A DNA stretch of 64,000 nt from Symsagittifera roscoffensis (GCF_963678635.1 NC_087065.1:35861888-35925887); one strand, 5' to 3'. Positions 29,507 to 42,900 are shown, counted from the first letter of the stretch. The notes: generated from the sequence alone by a model not told the origin. Made by a program: numbers and translations.

Positions 29507-30443
29507 TCAAGAAAGTAGTACAAAGAGTAGAAAAGATGTATTAAAAGTTAACGAGCTCGCATGGCAGCGATCGCAAAGTAGTTCCGGTAATGAAGCTTTT
29601 TTGAGCTTTCTCAAGATTTTTACTATGAGTTACGTTTAAATTTTTTATTAAAGTCAACCAGCCAGAGGGTTAGCCCGGTGGTTAATTAGACAAAGTGAGC
29701 TACAGCTCACGCAGATGTGAGCATTTTAATTATTTTTAAGGACTAAGCGGTGAAACTTTCTTTTTTTTAACGGTTTTTTTAAGAGTTCAAATGAGTTAAA
29801 AATTTTGAGACTTTCAAAATTTTTGTAAAATTTTTGTAGATGTAGCTAGTAAAACCTTTTTAGTTAAAATTCGCAGCAGCTAGTTTTGGGCTATAAAATT
29901 TTGGCTATCGAGTTTTGGCTATGAGTATTTTTTTGTATAAGTGGGAACCTTGTTTTTTTGTGTGTTTAGGTACTACCTTATTACCCCGAGGATTAAAATC
30001 AAATTGACCAATTCAGCACTAAGATTTCACATTGGAGGTTGTAGAATTATTAAAAAACTGTACAAAAGCTTAGCACAATTAATAAAACCTAGCACAGTGT
30101 GGGTTTTGGCTGACGAGTACAAGCACAATGATTTATGATTGAGGGGAGATTTACTGAAAAAATTATTCAGGCCTGTTTTTTTTATCAGTTTTTTGGTCTA
30201 GAAGTTTTGTAGATTGACTATAGTTTTGAAGCTTAAGCACAAAATGGATGTGATGGAGCAAAAAAAAACTTTCAAAATAGATCTTGCCTGACTTTTTCAG
30301 ATCTCGCCTGAGTTCCTCTTGGAGATTTGGACATTCAGATGGGTTCTTTGAGACTGGCCCCAAAATCGTGCCCTGCAAAAAGCCTTGAGGATCGCGTCCC
30401 GTAGATAAGGCCCGAGGTTCGGACCTTGATGTGGTTCTTCAGA

Positions 30444-30730
30444 CTGGGTGACTTCAGATGGGTTCCTTGAGATTGTCTCCGAAGATTGAGTCCGGAGGTT
30501 AGGCCCTGAGCTTAAGACCTTCAGGTGGGTTCCTTGAGATTTGCCCCGAAATTGAGTCCTGAGGTTAGGCCCTGAGATTAAGACCTTCAGGTGGGGTCCT
30601 TGAGATTGGCCCCGAATATGAGTCCTGAGGTTAGGCCCTGAGATTAAGACCTTCAGGTGGGGACCTTGAGATTGGCCCCGAAATTGAGTCCAGTCGATAG
30701 GTCCTGAGATTGGGAGCCTTGAGATTGACT
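30444..30730. repeat. 66-bp tandem repeat in the BEL/Pao leader
   Basis: About four copies of a 66-67-bp unit containing CCTTGAGATTGGCCCCGAAA, with unit starts near 30,465, 30,532, 30,598 and 30,664 and a partial copy at 30,717. It lies between gag and the PBS. Confidence 0.85.
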
Positions 30731-30745
30731 TCTGTGGTCGCCAGA

Positions 30746-30893
30746 TATTTAAGACAATTTGATGAACATATCTTAAAGGTCACTTTGTTGAAGTCAAATT
30801 TATTACACATTAGTGCGGAACAAATCATGCTATTATTAAAAGATTTTACCGCATTTTTCTTTAATTCATGTGAGACAATTCATGTCATGAATA
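30746..30893 (-). repeat. BEL/Pao 5' LTR with adjacent PBS
   Basis: Direct repeat partner of 27,570-27,721. PBS TGGCGACCACAGAAG is read on the minus strand from 30,743. Confidence 0.7.
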
Positions 30894-30896
30894 AAA

Positions 30897-31233
30897 GTGA
30901 TAAATTTTGTCTCTAGTAACTAACCAATTATGGCAATCAAGCTTCCTTCAACCAATGTGGAACGATTTTTAAGTTGGATTAAATGTCCGCTTATGCGTTA
31001 AGAACGCGAAATATATTGCGCGTTAATTGTGTCAAATTGGCCAAATTGGCAATCTTTAAGCCCCCATAACTTGAAAAAAGTTATCACAGGTGAAACATCT
31101 TTTCAAATTTAATACGTATTGAATGATATTTAAAAATTTCGTCAAAAATACATAGTTAGAAAGTCGGAATTTGTCTGTAAATAACAGCCCGAGCACAAAT
31201 ATTCCGTTACTTTTGTTACGAAAGTCGGAATAA
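30897..31233 (+). repeat. Two-hairpin repeat, copy D, left end missing
   Basis: Matches the family from the middle (TAACTAACCAATTATGGCAA) to the right terminus (AAAGTCGGAATAA), diverged. The left end stops at the BEL/Pao LTR. Confidence 0.7.
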
Positions 31234-34200
31234 TAAGAAACATTTACAGTCGCGCAAATTTTTGACAGACCCATTTTGAGTCGCTGCGAATGCAAAAAAA
31301 ACATTAGTTGTGGCCTAGCCAAATTGTTGAGTTATTATTTTGACATAAATGAGGTAAGCAGGTCCGGCTTAGCTTAATTTGCTATTTGTTGCGACAAACA
31401 AATTACAAAAAAAAGTTTATGAAAAAAAATTCAGGGTGAGTTACTAGATTAAACTTGATTGTATTTTAGTTCAAATTTAGGTAAAATGAACGCCATTTTA
31501 GTGAACAAAATGATGGCGTGTCACAAAACTGCATTCTGAGATAACCAAAAGCATTGATCCCGGAAAACCAAAAAAGTTGCTCAGCCCCTTTTCTTATTTA
31601 TTTCCAGAAGCAAAAAAAAACTTTTAAAAGTTAAAAAAGAACCGGTTTACTGTCTGCATTCGCTGAACAGTAAAAACAGGATCAAAAACTGTCGTCAACA
31701 TGCATATAATGAAATATAAAATGAGAAAATTAACTCTTTTTTTCTCATGCACTATGTGAAGTAAAAATTGATGTAATATTTGTGATAGAAAAAAAAAAAC
31801 TGATATAGTTGGTACTACTGTTGTAACCAAATTGCTTGCCTCAATTCAAATTGAATTGATTTCTTACGCTTAAGCTGGCACAAAATATGTAGCAATTTCT
31901 TTATTCCTAATTGGCAATTTGTTTCAGCAGTTTTTGAACTCTCAGTACGTCATTAGTCTTGATGATATAGAAAAATCATCATGGATGTTTTGTAAAATTT
32001 TGCATTTGGATTTGAGAAAAAAATTCTGATGGACGAAAAAATTTGAAACGTTTTTTTTTAAAGTTTTATTTCAGGACAAGGTACAAATTGTCATAAAGTG
32101 CCAAATAATAGTGAGTTAGAAAAACCAATAGTTTGATCTCATCTATAAAAGTTGAATCAATTTAAAAATTTATGTTTTTACAGTCAGGGTTCGCAGAAGA
32201 ATTTTTCAACGAGCAGATGAGCAAAATTTTTCAAAACGTCAAGACATAAAGTTTTTTTTGCAGGTAAGATAAATTTCTTTGAAAAGAGCTGGTTGGATCA
32301 GATTTTGAGCAGTTTTTTCTAAAAACGTAAGCTAGCCAGCGCATAATAACTAGTCTCAGGGAAGCTTTGCAGTGGAAACATCCTTGTGAACAAATAACAC
32401 ACCTGAATTTATGGACTCAAATTGGTTCTCTGGGAAGTTGAAGAGGTTGAGTTAATTTTTAAGCCGCGGAAAGTTAATTTTTAAGCCGCGGAAAAACAAC
32501 AGACAAATGAAATCAAGTACGAGGGATTGAGTAACTCTTTCAGTTTTGCCTAATGTTTTACTTAGTCAAGCTTGTCAGCTACTCAAGGAATCATTTGAAG
32601 CAAATAACTTGAAATTTCTTGTGCTGCTTGCCTTTTATGCCTTCAATATGCCTTTTATGCCTTCAATATGCCTTCAATAAAGTGTCAAAAACAATTTGAT
32701 CCGATTTATTCTTTTTGAAGAATTTCAACAAGCATTTGTCAAAGTTACAACCCTATTATCTGAATACCCCCCCTTGGAAACTGACTAGCCCCGCCCTGAA
32801 AAACAGAATTCAAATTGAAACAGAGCAGCCAGTTGCTGCCTCAAAAACTTAGTATGATCCGAATGTTATTGCCGCAGATATCATATTAAAGTAAGGTAAG
32901 ACTTCTTTTCTCGACTTTACAAATACAAAATAAAACTTTTTGGAAGAATTCTAACACACCATTAGAATCAACAATTGCAAATTACCATTATCAATGGAAC
33001 AAGAATTTCGCAAAAGCAGGTAAAACTGAGTCTAGACAACCACAATTCCGAACATTTTCACTATTATACCACTTCATCAAACCTTTAGTTCTCAGTAAGT
33101 GAGATAAAAGATTTTAATTTTTTTTCTTTAAAGGAACTTGCACATGCATTAGTAAAAAAACAGCATGGATCAGCTAATTGATTCTTCCAAATTTACGTAA
33201 CTAGTTGAAAACAATAACATTGCCATTGCAGAGAACTTTTTCAACTATTCAATTAGATAACCGGTGAAAGTGAAGCAAGAAGTCATGACGATTATTTCAA
33301 ACAAAGAGAACTCAAAAAATGCAAGTATTACTTTCCAACGACAGGAGATAAAATAGCTAATAAAAGAAAAATGAATAAAAACAGCATAGCTAAGAAGAGA
33401 TTATAAAAACAATTTTTCAAAGGCCGCTTGAAATGGCTGAACTTCTTCAGATTTTACAAAAACTAATATCGAATTAGATAAACATTGTTTCGTTTTGGAT
33501 TATCTTTTGTTAAAATCAATTAGCAACGAAACTGCCTCAGTGCTAATAGAATTCTATTTGGAGCCCATGATTGAAATTCCTTGTGCTGCTTGCGAGGATA
33601 GTTACGATTGGGTATTTTATTTTTTCATTCAAAACGTCTAAAAGATTCCCGCACTGACAAAAATGGTTTCAGATCGATTTAAATCGATTTAAATCGATCT
33701 TTCTTCAAAACTTTGGATCAATTTGAGTGTCTAAAAAATCGATTTAAATCGATTTCGATGGATTTTCAGAATCACAAAAATCAATTTTTTTTGCTTACAC
33801 GGCAAAAAAACATACCCTTTAACAAAATAGTTGGAATTGTTTATTCTGGAGTTTTTAAAAACAAACACTCGTGCCAGATGTTATAGAATTCAATAAATTG
33901 ATCCACATAAATCAGATTTTAAGCTCGAAAATAGGCAATGAAATTATAGAAAACTATTGTAAATCAGATTTTGCAAAATCCTTTGTAACAAACAAGAAAA
34001 GGGTCAGAATGAATTGAAATTTTATTTAACTAATATGCAATTAAATCATAAAGTATTATGAAGATAAATCAGATTTTGGGCAAGCATATAAAACGAATCA
34101 AGAAAAGTATCAAAACAGATCAGTTTTTGAACACAAAATATGCAAGAAAATCATAGAAGTTTATCGATATTTTGGTATTTTCATTTGGTCTTTTTTATGC

Positions 34201-35091
34201 TACAATACGATATGGATGTGAAATGAAAAGTGATAGGCAATGAATAAATGCAATAAAAAATCAAAACTGATAAATCTCGAATGAAAAAAATCGATTTAAA
34301 TCGATTTAAATCCGTTTTAATCCCCTTAAAAACAAAAACAAACTAGGACTGGAAAAAACGCATTTAAATTGATTTAAAATCGATTTGGATGAATTTTTTT
34401 AAGCTCGGATTTAAGATCATTTTAAATCAATTTTAAATCGATCCAAATCAATCTTCATCTTTTTTATCTAATCCTTGTACTTTTTTCATACAAAAATTGA
34501 TCTAAATTTAATCAACGTACTTTTTTCATTCTAAAATCGATCCTAATCCATTTTTGTCAGTGCGGGTTGATCCGTTTGGTTCTTTTTAATCAATCTTTAA
34601 TCCTTCTAGCTGGCATCAAAATTATAACCCTATATATTATTTAATTGAAGAGAAAAAGACAAAATGTAGAAAAAAATATATCATTCAATTATCTACTTGA
34701 TGAAATGGAGTTTTGGCTGGTTTTTGAATTTTTATACTTAGATTCGGAGACTCTATAAAATATGGCAATTTTTACTAAAACGTAGTTTGTTGGAAAAAAA
34801 CTATTTTTTATTAAAATTTTCCTTTTCTGTCATTTGTTTCATTTTAGTTCATGGATGTTCGCCCGCCAAAAACCTCCAGAACAGCAAAAAAAGAATTGAG
34901 TCAAAAATTGGCAAAGCGTTTTGATTTGGAAAGTTATCGCCAACATCGACCAATGTTGTTTTTTAACTATGATTTCGATAGGCAACTTAAAATGAATTTT
35001 TTGCACAAATGAGTCTGAAAAAAAAAGTGTCTGGACATAAACTGGCGACCACTACTGATCACACACTCTTGTAAAATTATTGTTCGGGTGG
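31234..35091. other. AT-rich DNA with ATCGATTTAAATCGAT palindromes, no gene seen
   Basis: No coding region. Between about 33,670 and 34,560 the palindromic word ATCGATTTAAATCGAT and its variants recur. Small duplications include TTTTTAAGCCGCGGAAA twice near 32,457-32,492 and TGCCTTTTATGCCTTCAATA twice near 32,630-32,690. Confidence 0.55.
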
Positions 35092-35551
35092 GTTTTTTTT
35101 CTTCAGACAAATTTCGACTTTTTAACTAGCCATTTTTGACGGAAATGTTTTTATATCATTCAAAAAGTATTGTTGTTCTGAGCTTAAAATTGAAAAGATA
35201 TTTCACCTGTGATCATTTTTCGTAAAGTTATGGGGGTTTAAAGATTGCCAGTTTGGCCAATTTGGGACAATTAACGCGCGATATATTATTTTTTAGAAAT
35301 CGTTCGAAATTGGTTGAAGAAAGCTTATTTGCCATAGTTGATTAGTTAATAGGAGCGAAATTTCTTCTTTTGGTCTTTACATGGCGTGTGAGGTGTTGAT
35401 TTTCACACAAAATTTCAAAATTTAGAAAAAAAAATTTTCATTTATTTTATTGCATTTAATATATTAATGATATTTATGTAATCACTGCTCGATAAACGTC
35501 AAAAGGCATTCGGAACATTCAGGGCTTCGCCCTGATACGAGCAGTCTTGTT
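35092..35551 (-). repeat. Two-hairpin repeat, copy E, right end truncated
   Basis: Reverse copy with an intact left terminus (CCCTGATACGAGCAGTCTTGT at 35,530-35,550) but lacking the terminal ACTTTCG hairpin. About 30 bases around the central GCGCGA hairpin are also deleted. Confidence 0.75.
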
Positions 35552-35603
35552 CATATTCAGCCTCGAACTTAATTTTTCCATAAATTTGATATTAGCCAAG
35601 CAA

Positions 35604-36040
35604 TTACTTGTATCAGGGTAAAAAATGAATATTCTGACTGTTCCTCAATAATTTTGAAATTTTTTTTAAAAGTTGTTTGAAAAAGATTAAAAAGTGATTT
35701 AAGATCAAAAAACAAAAGTTCAGGTTTATTAAAGAAACTTAAGAGGTTGATGTAAAGTTCAAAGTAAAGCTACTAGCATCTAGTAACGTACAAGGGGTTC
35801 CTTAGCCGGAAAAAATTGCCACCTACGCAGTTTTTGTAGAAAATGATTTGCAAGTTAAAAAATCCCAAATTAAACAAATTGACAAATTAAAGCCCCCATA
35901 ACTTTTCAAAAATTAATTTAACTGAAATTTTTCCTTCCAATTTTGAGCTCAAGATGCTATTGTTTTTAGATGCTGTGAATAAAAGAGGCTGATTAAAAAA
36001 TCTAAAAGTGTCTGAAAAAAGTCCGAAAAGCCTCACCAAG
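35604..36040 (+). repeat. Two-hairpin repeat, highly diverged copy
   Basis: Weak but collinear similarity: TGTATCAGGG at the left, AAGCCCCCATAACTTTTC in the middle and a GTCTGAAAAAAGTCCG-like right part. Confidence 0.45.
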
Positions 36041-36341
36041 CAAAAAAAAAGATTTTTTTTTTTTAGTTTTTTCTACTTATCAAAATTCTTGTTTAAATTA
36101 GATCCTCAATAGACATCGTAGTCTTACTTATGATCTGACTTATCTAGGATAATCAAAAGAAATTACAGCAATGTACATTTCTTCATCTTAAAAATTACTT
36201 GATGATATACAAGTTCGAGACTTCGAGAAATAAATTCTCTCTCATGGTCCCCCATCTTTGAAGCTTGTCATCCTATCTTGAAAACAGAATGAAGCATGGC
36301 TCAGAGTTATGTCCATTTGTTGTCATTATTTTCATATTGAT

Positions 36342-36869
36342 ATATAAAAGTTTGTTTTTCATTTGTTTTGGTATTTTGGTTATTTAGAAATTCATGCGAA
36401 ACAAAATAGCTTTCTCTCAATCAAAGTCTCACACGCATTTAGCAAAGGCAACGGTCAACTGTCTAGCATATCAAACTGTTGTGAAAAATTTAGATTAAAT
36501 TATAGAAAATTTGTTAATTTTCAAAATAAATGATTATAATTCTTACAGAGACGACTTTTGTTTCAAAAACTTATTGTGACATTAGAACGCGGAAATTTGA
36601 TTTCTTCTGAGTTGGAGATTGATTGAACACAAAACCACAGTATAAACTGGTCGATTGTCTTCTAGACTTGATCAATTGTCTGACAAAAGGTAATCATAAT
36701 AGAAAAAAAAATCAGGCTATTTATCAAAAAAGATTGCTTGAACAGTGCATCTACAACCAGTATAAATAAGCCTGAACTATAACCACGACAGTTTCTGAAT
36801 AGAAAGTTGTAGTGTGTTTTAAGCTCCTCACTCCAATTTTCATCGGTTTTGGTATCTTTCATCGGTATC

Positions 36870-36944
<75 letters not shown>

Positions 36945-37630
36945 AGACATCAAAATACTCTTATAACTCACTGCGATGATGGTATTGAAGTTTTAAATCC
37001 AACACTGAAGATTTCAAAGCCTAGAGAGCATCAAGCAGCACAATTGGAATTGAAAACTTGGCTAAGAAATTTTTGAGGTTTATTGAATTTTGGCCAAAAC
37101 CGATGAAAATTGGAGTGAGGAGCTTAAAACACACTACAACTTTATGTTTAGAGAAATCTGAAATTGAACCAGAAACTTTCGTGGTTCGAAATCAGGCTTA
37201 ATTATACTGGTTGTATATGCACTGTTCAAGCAATCTTTTTTGGTAAATAGCCTGATTTTTTTTTCTATTATGATTACCTTTTGTCAGACTATTGATCAAG
37301 TTTAGATGACAATTGACCACCTGATACTGTGGTTTTGTGTTCAGTCAATCTCCAACTCAAAAGAAATCAAATTTTAAGCGTTCTAGTGATCACAATAAGT
37401 TTTCGAAATGAAAAGTCGTCTCTATAAGAATTATAATCGTTTATTTTGAAAATTAACTAAATTTTCTATATTTTAATCTAAATTTTTCACAACAGTTCGA
37501 TATGCTAGACGGTTGACCGTTGATTTTGCTAAATGCGTGTGAGACTTTGATTGAGAGACAGCTATTTTGTTTTGCATGAATTTCTAAATAACGAAAATAC
37601 CAAAACAAATGAAAAACAAACTTTTCAACA
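36342..37630. mobile_element. Large inverted repeat (foldback-like) centred on (TA)n
   Basis: Left arm about 36,342-36,860 and right arm about 37,090-37,630 are imperfect reverse complements along their length (for example AAGCTCCTCACTCCAATTTT against AAAATTGGAGTGAGGAGCTT). The ~230-bp spacer carries the (TA)n tract. A third, direct partial copy of the right arm lies at about 37,800-37,990. No coding frame. It could be a foldback transposon or a palindromic duplication. Confidence 0.8.
36875..36938. repeat. (TA)32 microsatellite
   Basis: Uninterrupted TA dinucleotides at the centre of the inverted repeat, followed by CACACA. Confidence 0.95.
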
Positions 37631-38178
37631 ATCTTTGATTTTTTATATTTTCTCTTATACGCAATGTGAATTTGATATCAAAAAACTTCGCATCTATTAT
37701 CCTCTGACTAAGAAAAATTATTGGGAACCAGCTCAAAAGCCATTAAAATTTTGACCCGCTACTGAATATTCTATCTATCACTTAAAATGAATCGATTAAA
37801 ATCAAATTTTAACGGATTAGAATATCACAAAAAAGTTTTTGAAACAAAAAGTCATCTCAATAGAAATCATAAACAATTATTCTGACAAATAACCAATTTT
37901 TCTATAATTGAATAATTTCTACAACAGTTCAGTATACTAGACAGTTGGCCGCTGAGTTTGCTAAATGCGTGTGAAATTTTGATATTGTTATTTGACTGAT
38001 TGAAAATGAAATAAAATATTTGCCGAAAGATTCATAAACATCAATTAAATTTTTCTATTTTTTGTGTTTTTCGACTGATCATTATTGTGCCACTCCAATG
38101 TACTCCAAGCCTTTCAATAAAGGATAAGAAGTTTGAGCAATCCGAACACAAGTTCCATTAACAGGTGTAAATAAAATA
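37631..38178. other. No gene seen; partial inverted-repeat copy
   Basis: Contains the third partial arm copy (about 37,800-37,990, with ACAGTTCAGTATACTAGACA). Otherwise AT-rich. Confidence 0.5.
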
Positions 38179-38549
38179 ACAAGAAGGCTGCTGGTATCAG
38201 GGTGAAGCCCTGAATGTTCCGATTGCCTTTTAAGGTCTATTGAGCAGTAATAACATGAAAAAATTAAATGTAATTAAAAAAAGAAAATTCTTTTTCTAAA
38301 ATTTTAAATTTTTTTTATGAAAATCATCCCCCCACACGCCATATGAAGTACAAAAGGATAGAGTTTGCTCCTGTAACAAATGATCACAGGTAAAATATCT
38401 TTTCAAATTTAAGCTCAGGGCAGCAATACTTTTTGAATGGTATAAAAAATCCGTCAAAAATGGCTAGTTACAAATTCGAAACTTTCTGAAGAAAAAAAAC
38501 CACCAGGAGCACAAATATTCCGTTACTTTCGTTACGAAAGTCGGAACAA
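38179..38549 (+). repeat. Two-hairpin repeat, copy F, internally deleted
   Basis: Both termini are present (ACAAGAAGGCTGCTGGTATC ... GTCGGAACAA). About 150 bases of the middle, including the GCGCGA hairpin, are missing. Confidence 0.8.
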
Positions 38550-39863
38550 TAACTATCGGAGTCATCCGCAATTTTCAACAAAATAAATTAAACGCTGAGC
38601 AACATGTTGCTGGAATCCGCAAAAAAAAATGCGGAACCCGCATTTAAGTTACGGATTTCGCATACATATTGCAGATGCCACTTGCATGAGGTTTTCGCGG
38701 AATCCATTAACAAAATTTATCCTGACTTGTTAATGGATTCCACATAATGATTTGTTATTTAATTAACCAAAAGTTTGCTGGCTGCTTTCCTTGAGCTAGT
38801 ATTTGAAGCTACACTATGTTTTAACTGTTAGTCTTCATATTCGACAATCGCAAAAAAAAACAGAAAAAAAATCTTGTTGAGAGTTCCGCAAAACTTTTGT
38901 TCTAGTCCCAATTAGCCAGCAAACGTTCTATCGATAGTTAGTGCACAATTATACACTCTACTGAATGGAATAATGAACTATTCACGTACTTAAGTAACAG
39001 AGAAAATTTCGCGTTCTTAATTGGAAAGAATGGGACATCATTTTGCGTTCTAAATTGGAAAGAATTGGACGTCATTCGTTAGTTTTTAGTCTCAAATGCT
39101 AACTTTTAAAAGACTATTGCATTACAACTAACAATCACGGCTGACTATTGATTTTATAGTTAAATCATCAATTGAGGATTTCGAATGCGACTTCAACTGT
39201 CAATCTTTTCAAAAAGAGTATTGACTCAAGCTCGTGAAAGTCATTGTTTCCAATAGCAAATATTATTGGATTGTCAAATAAACAATAATTAAATGGGTTT
39301 GGTACCAGGTTGCTAGCATTCTTCAGAAAAAGAATCAAACTTGAGAACATTTGTATTTTACTTTCAACCGCTATCACGTGGTTTTCCGGCGCCATTTTTG
39401 GTGAAAAACGCCTGTAAAATATTATTATTCGGCACAGAAACTTTTTGCCTGTTTTCATTTGCTTGTGTAGTCTGCAGTTACTGTATGACCTCTTAGTCCT
39501 ATTATTGCCGGTTCCCTAAAAATTATAGTATACTGGTGCCCCTAAGTTTGTGAAAAACCAAAAACGCTATTGATCAAATGTGCACGATTGTTTCGAAGTT
39601 TTTTAGCGACGTTCTTTTTTCATGGACTCATTCTCATTTCATGAACCCAACTATCACAAATAACACTAATTAATAAATCCTCAAGCACTCCATTTAAAGC
39701 AAGTAATCAAAGACGGAGTGATAAAAAAAATAGAAAAAGTAATATACAAGTAATAAAAACTCCAGTAATAAAAAGCGGATTGCTGATAGTTAATTCTGAA
39801 AATTTAATACACAATAATCCAAAAGTTTGGTTCTTAGTCATGCTGTAAACTCAAACCTCAGAT
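38550..39863. other. No gene seen upstream of the TIR gene
   Basis: AT-rich. A short duplication GCGTTCTTAATTGGAAAGAA / GCGTTCTAAATTGGAAAGAA lies at 39,010-39,065. Any promoter or 5' UTR exon of the downstream gene would be here but cannot be pinpointed. Confidence 0.4.
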
Positions 39864-39938
39864 ATGGGATACCAGCAGATATTTTTGAGTCACTGCGTGC
39901 GATCGGCAGGCTCCGCTGCCAAGCGACTGGACGACATG
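39864..39938 (+). CDS. TIR exon 1
   Basis: The ATG at 39,864 starts MGYQQIFLSHC, the first strand (box 1) of a TIR domain, followed by a helix rich in Ala and Leu. The donor ATG|GTAAGA is strong. An acceptor-like CCTCAG precedes the ATG by two bases, so an upstream exon is possible, but the domain begins naturally at this Met. Confidence 0.65.
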
Positions 39939-42900
39939 GTAAGATTCACAATCAAAAATTTGCCCTAATTTTTTGTTCAGTTTGTTATTCATTCGATACT
40001 CAGAATCTCCAAAACTTTAATCAACCGTACAATCCCCCCCCCCCAAATTGATTTAAGGGGGAGGAAAATATGAATTTTTCAGGAAATAACTTTGATTATA
40101 TCTTAGACTTATAGAAAATTAAAATTATTTAGAGAACCTTGATTAAAGTTACCTTAGCTTAGGTTAACAGCGCGGCTACAAAATAAATTCATTTAGAGAA
40201 AATGGATTAAAATTACAATAGCTTAGGTTATTAACGCGGCTAGGGGAAAATTCTACGGTTGGTCACTTAAGGGAGGGATTGTACGGTTGATCCCAAAACG
40301 TTCTTTCCGTATCAAAAAAAAATCTTCCGGAATTTTCTTCATTTAGACGACAAAATTGATATTTAATATAAAAAATAAAAGTTTCTTAATCCGATGATTA
40401 AGTTTTTTCAAGTTATTTTTCAACTTCTATCACTACCTCCATTGCGCAAAAAAAATCATTACGAGGCCAAATGTGCATTTTGTGAATAGTCAGCGGATTC
40501 CGCAACAGGCAAAAATCAGATTTATGTTCTCCTTATAATCGCTCGTTGCTTTCAATGTGCCGACAAAAAATTACGTTACAGGGATCCACTGAAATTTTGT
40601 AAGTGGAATCCACTTTCTTTTTGGAACATGTTTAAAGACTTGTCTCTGGGATCGAAGAACATACACACACAAAAATGTGCACCTATCCAGTCTACAGTTT
40701 GACCTCCTAATGATGGTTTGATTAATCAGCTCGCCTCAATTCAATTCTCGATGTTCTGTTATACAAATAATTTCACTGCATTTGCTAGACGTAAAAAAAA
40801 TCGTGCAATACAATTATATGGGTCCAACTTTTGAAGTGTTTTTTTTTTCAAGTCCTATCAAGTTTCGTCACTTCCTATCAAATTTCAGCTCGGGTTGTCA
40901 ATATCTTTCACTCTGAGTCTCAGTCATTTTCCACCAATCAATGTATCCGAACACTATGGCCTAGACGGTCTCGGTCAACTTTTCTCCGGCGGCAGTTAGA
41001 CAGTCTCGCAGGTCGCGGACGCATGCCCTCTGGTATGTAAAAAGTGGAAATACTAAGTCTCATGACTTTCAAAGACCCTCACCGCATCGCAGAAACCGAA
41101 ATTACTAATTTCAATCGCGGTGGTCTGAAAACCCAGACATTTGGCCGCGATAGTCTAAAATGCCAAAATTAGTTGCGATATTGTAGATATAAACCCACAG
41201 TTTCGATCATTCCATGTTTTAGGTGAGGCGCAAGGGTCTGTCAACGTTCATCTGTGTGGACATGGAGGCTGGCGATGGATTCAGAGAAGCCATAGTGGGC
41301 AATGCGGCCAACTGTAAAGTCATGGTCCTTTTCATAGACCAACAATGGGCACAAAGGTCAGTCGCAGGGCACAATTTAGGGAGAAGAGGCATGCTGGAAC
41401 CCCCACCCCTGCAGTAGATGCCTATATTATACTTGGATATTTGACGTTATCATGAATTAAGTAACATATGCTTATTTGCAAGACCATCAATATTGTTAAG
41501 CCATGTTTGACGGATCGCCAGTGGCGACAGTAACGCATTTGAGTTTATGTTGATTCTTTTAAGTCTTCTCGTATTACGTGACATACGAAGTATCGCATTG
41601 GCAATACTTATACATGGTTCTATACGTCGCAATCACAAACGGAATCGAGCTATCGCAGTATGGAAGTATTTTGGCATGTCCTCTCAAAGGAACCACCGGT
41701 ACCATGGGAAGACGGGGCGCAAAAATTTCAATTGCTGTTTATTGCAAACGAAGAAGTAGACATCGGAGATTTGTTTGATAAAAACGATTTGACGGAAAAT
41801 AACTATCTTACATGGGAAGAACAGGTAGGAAACGAGGATGCGCCAGTCAGATAGGACAAAATAATGCTGTGATTCAGACTTGTGGTGAGGAAGCGATTAG
41901 TCGGGTCGATGATGAAAAATATTTTCAAAGGTACTACTAGTCCCGAAGCAGATAAGAGACTATAATCCAAGTTGTTCTTATCACTGGGGAAATAAGGCTA
42001 AATGTAATTTTATTAAAAAATACCCTCATAAAAAGATTGTAAGTATCAGTTTTACAGAGATGCGGAAGTTGCCGTTTGACTCTCTCTTAAAGAAACCTTA
42101 TTTTACCTATTGTAGATTCTTGCTAGTTGGAAGCAAACAACGACAAAATGAGGGCATGGAGCAATTTCTTAGCTGGCACGTTAAGCGGTATATCCGGGGC
42201 TATAGTTTCGGCACAAAAGAAGAATCTATTTTTCACGTTGTATTCATTTTCAACATGCAGAAAAAAAGACCTAAGGAACCAGTTGTACGTTGAGCCACGC
42301 CGATATGGTTTAATGTGATAAGGTTAGAGAAACACGTGAGTTATTGTACTCAAGGTATAATGGAGGTATCTCAAAGTTTGAATGCGATCGTTCTACCCTG
42401 AAAGCCAAAAATTTTCAGGGGTTCAAGCGGGTTACAACAAGAGAAAACTAGTGAATGGAGTCATAGGACAACTACTTGACAAGTGTCAAAGTTGCGAAGG
42501 TTGATTGAAACCTTACCACAGAAAATTTTTCGCAGCTCGATTAGGAGTGCTGGTCATTAGGACGGAGTGGGATCCAGCAAGGAATGAAACTCGGAAGATC
42601 CTAGATTTCAGGATGGTGGAAGCCATTGACAAACCGAATTTTAAATAGTTTGTGCAAGTCAGTTTCATTTGTTTTGCAAAAGAAACTCGACGAGTTGAAA
42701 ATTTTAGACAAGTAAAAGTCCGGAAACACCATTTTAGTGCGTCAGTTGATAAGTTTGTGTTGATTGAACGCATATTTGTAGATATTTAGAGGAGTGCTAG
42801 ATCACACAGGATGCAGGATTCTTCATTAGGGAGCGGGGACAATGAAACAAACTAGGAAACAAAGTTATCGCAGCGTTAGTCATTGAAAAAAGTCAGAGGA

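Larger units (their letters stand above)
27570..30893 (-). mobile_element. BEL/Pao LTR element, internally deleted and non-autonomous
   Basis: Near-identical ~150-bp direct repeats at 27,570-27,721 and 30,746-30,893 bound the element. The minus-strand sequence beside the right copy reads TGGCGACCACAG, a PBS. Gag is followed directly by the C-terminal end of the BEL/Pao integrase region, so protease, RT, RNase H and most of integrase are deleted. The leader carries 66-bp tandem repeats. A large internal deletion with LTRs, PBS and gag kept is typical of a defective derivative mobilised in trans; mobilisation is inference. Confidence 0.8.

Noticed and set aside
29660-29700. GTTAGCCCGGTGGTTAATTAG looked like a tRNA or SINE A-box
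   Set aside because: No matching T-arm, acceptor stem or B-box could be found downstream.
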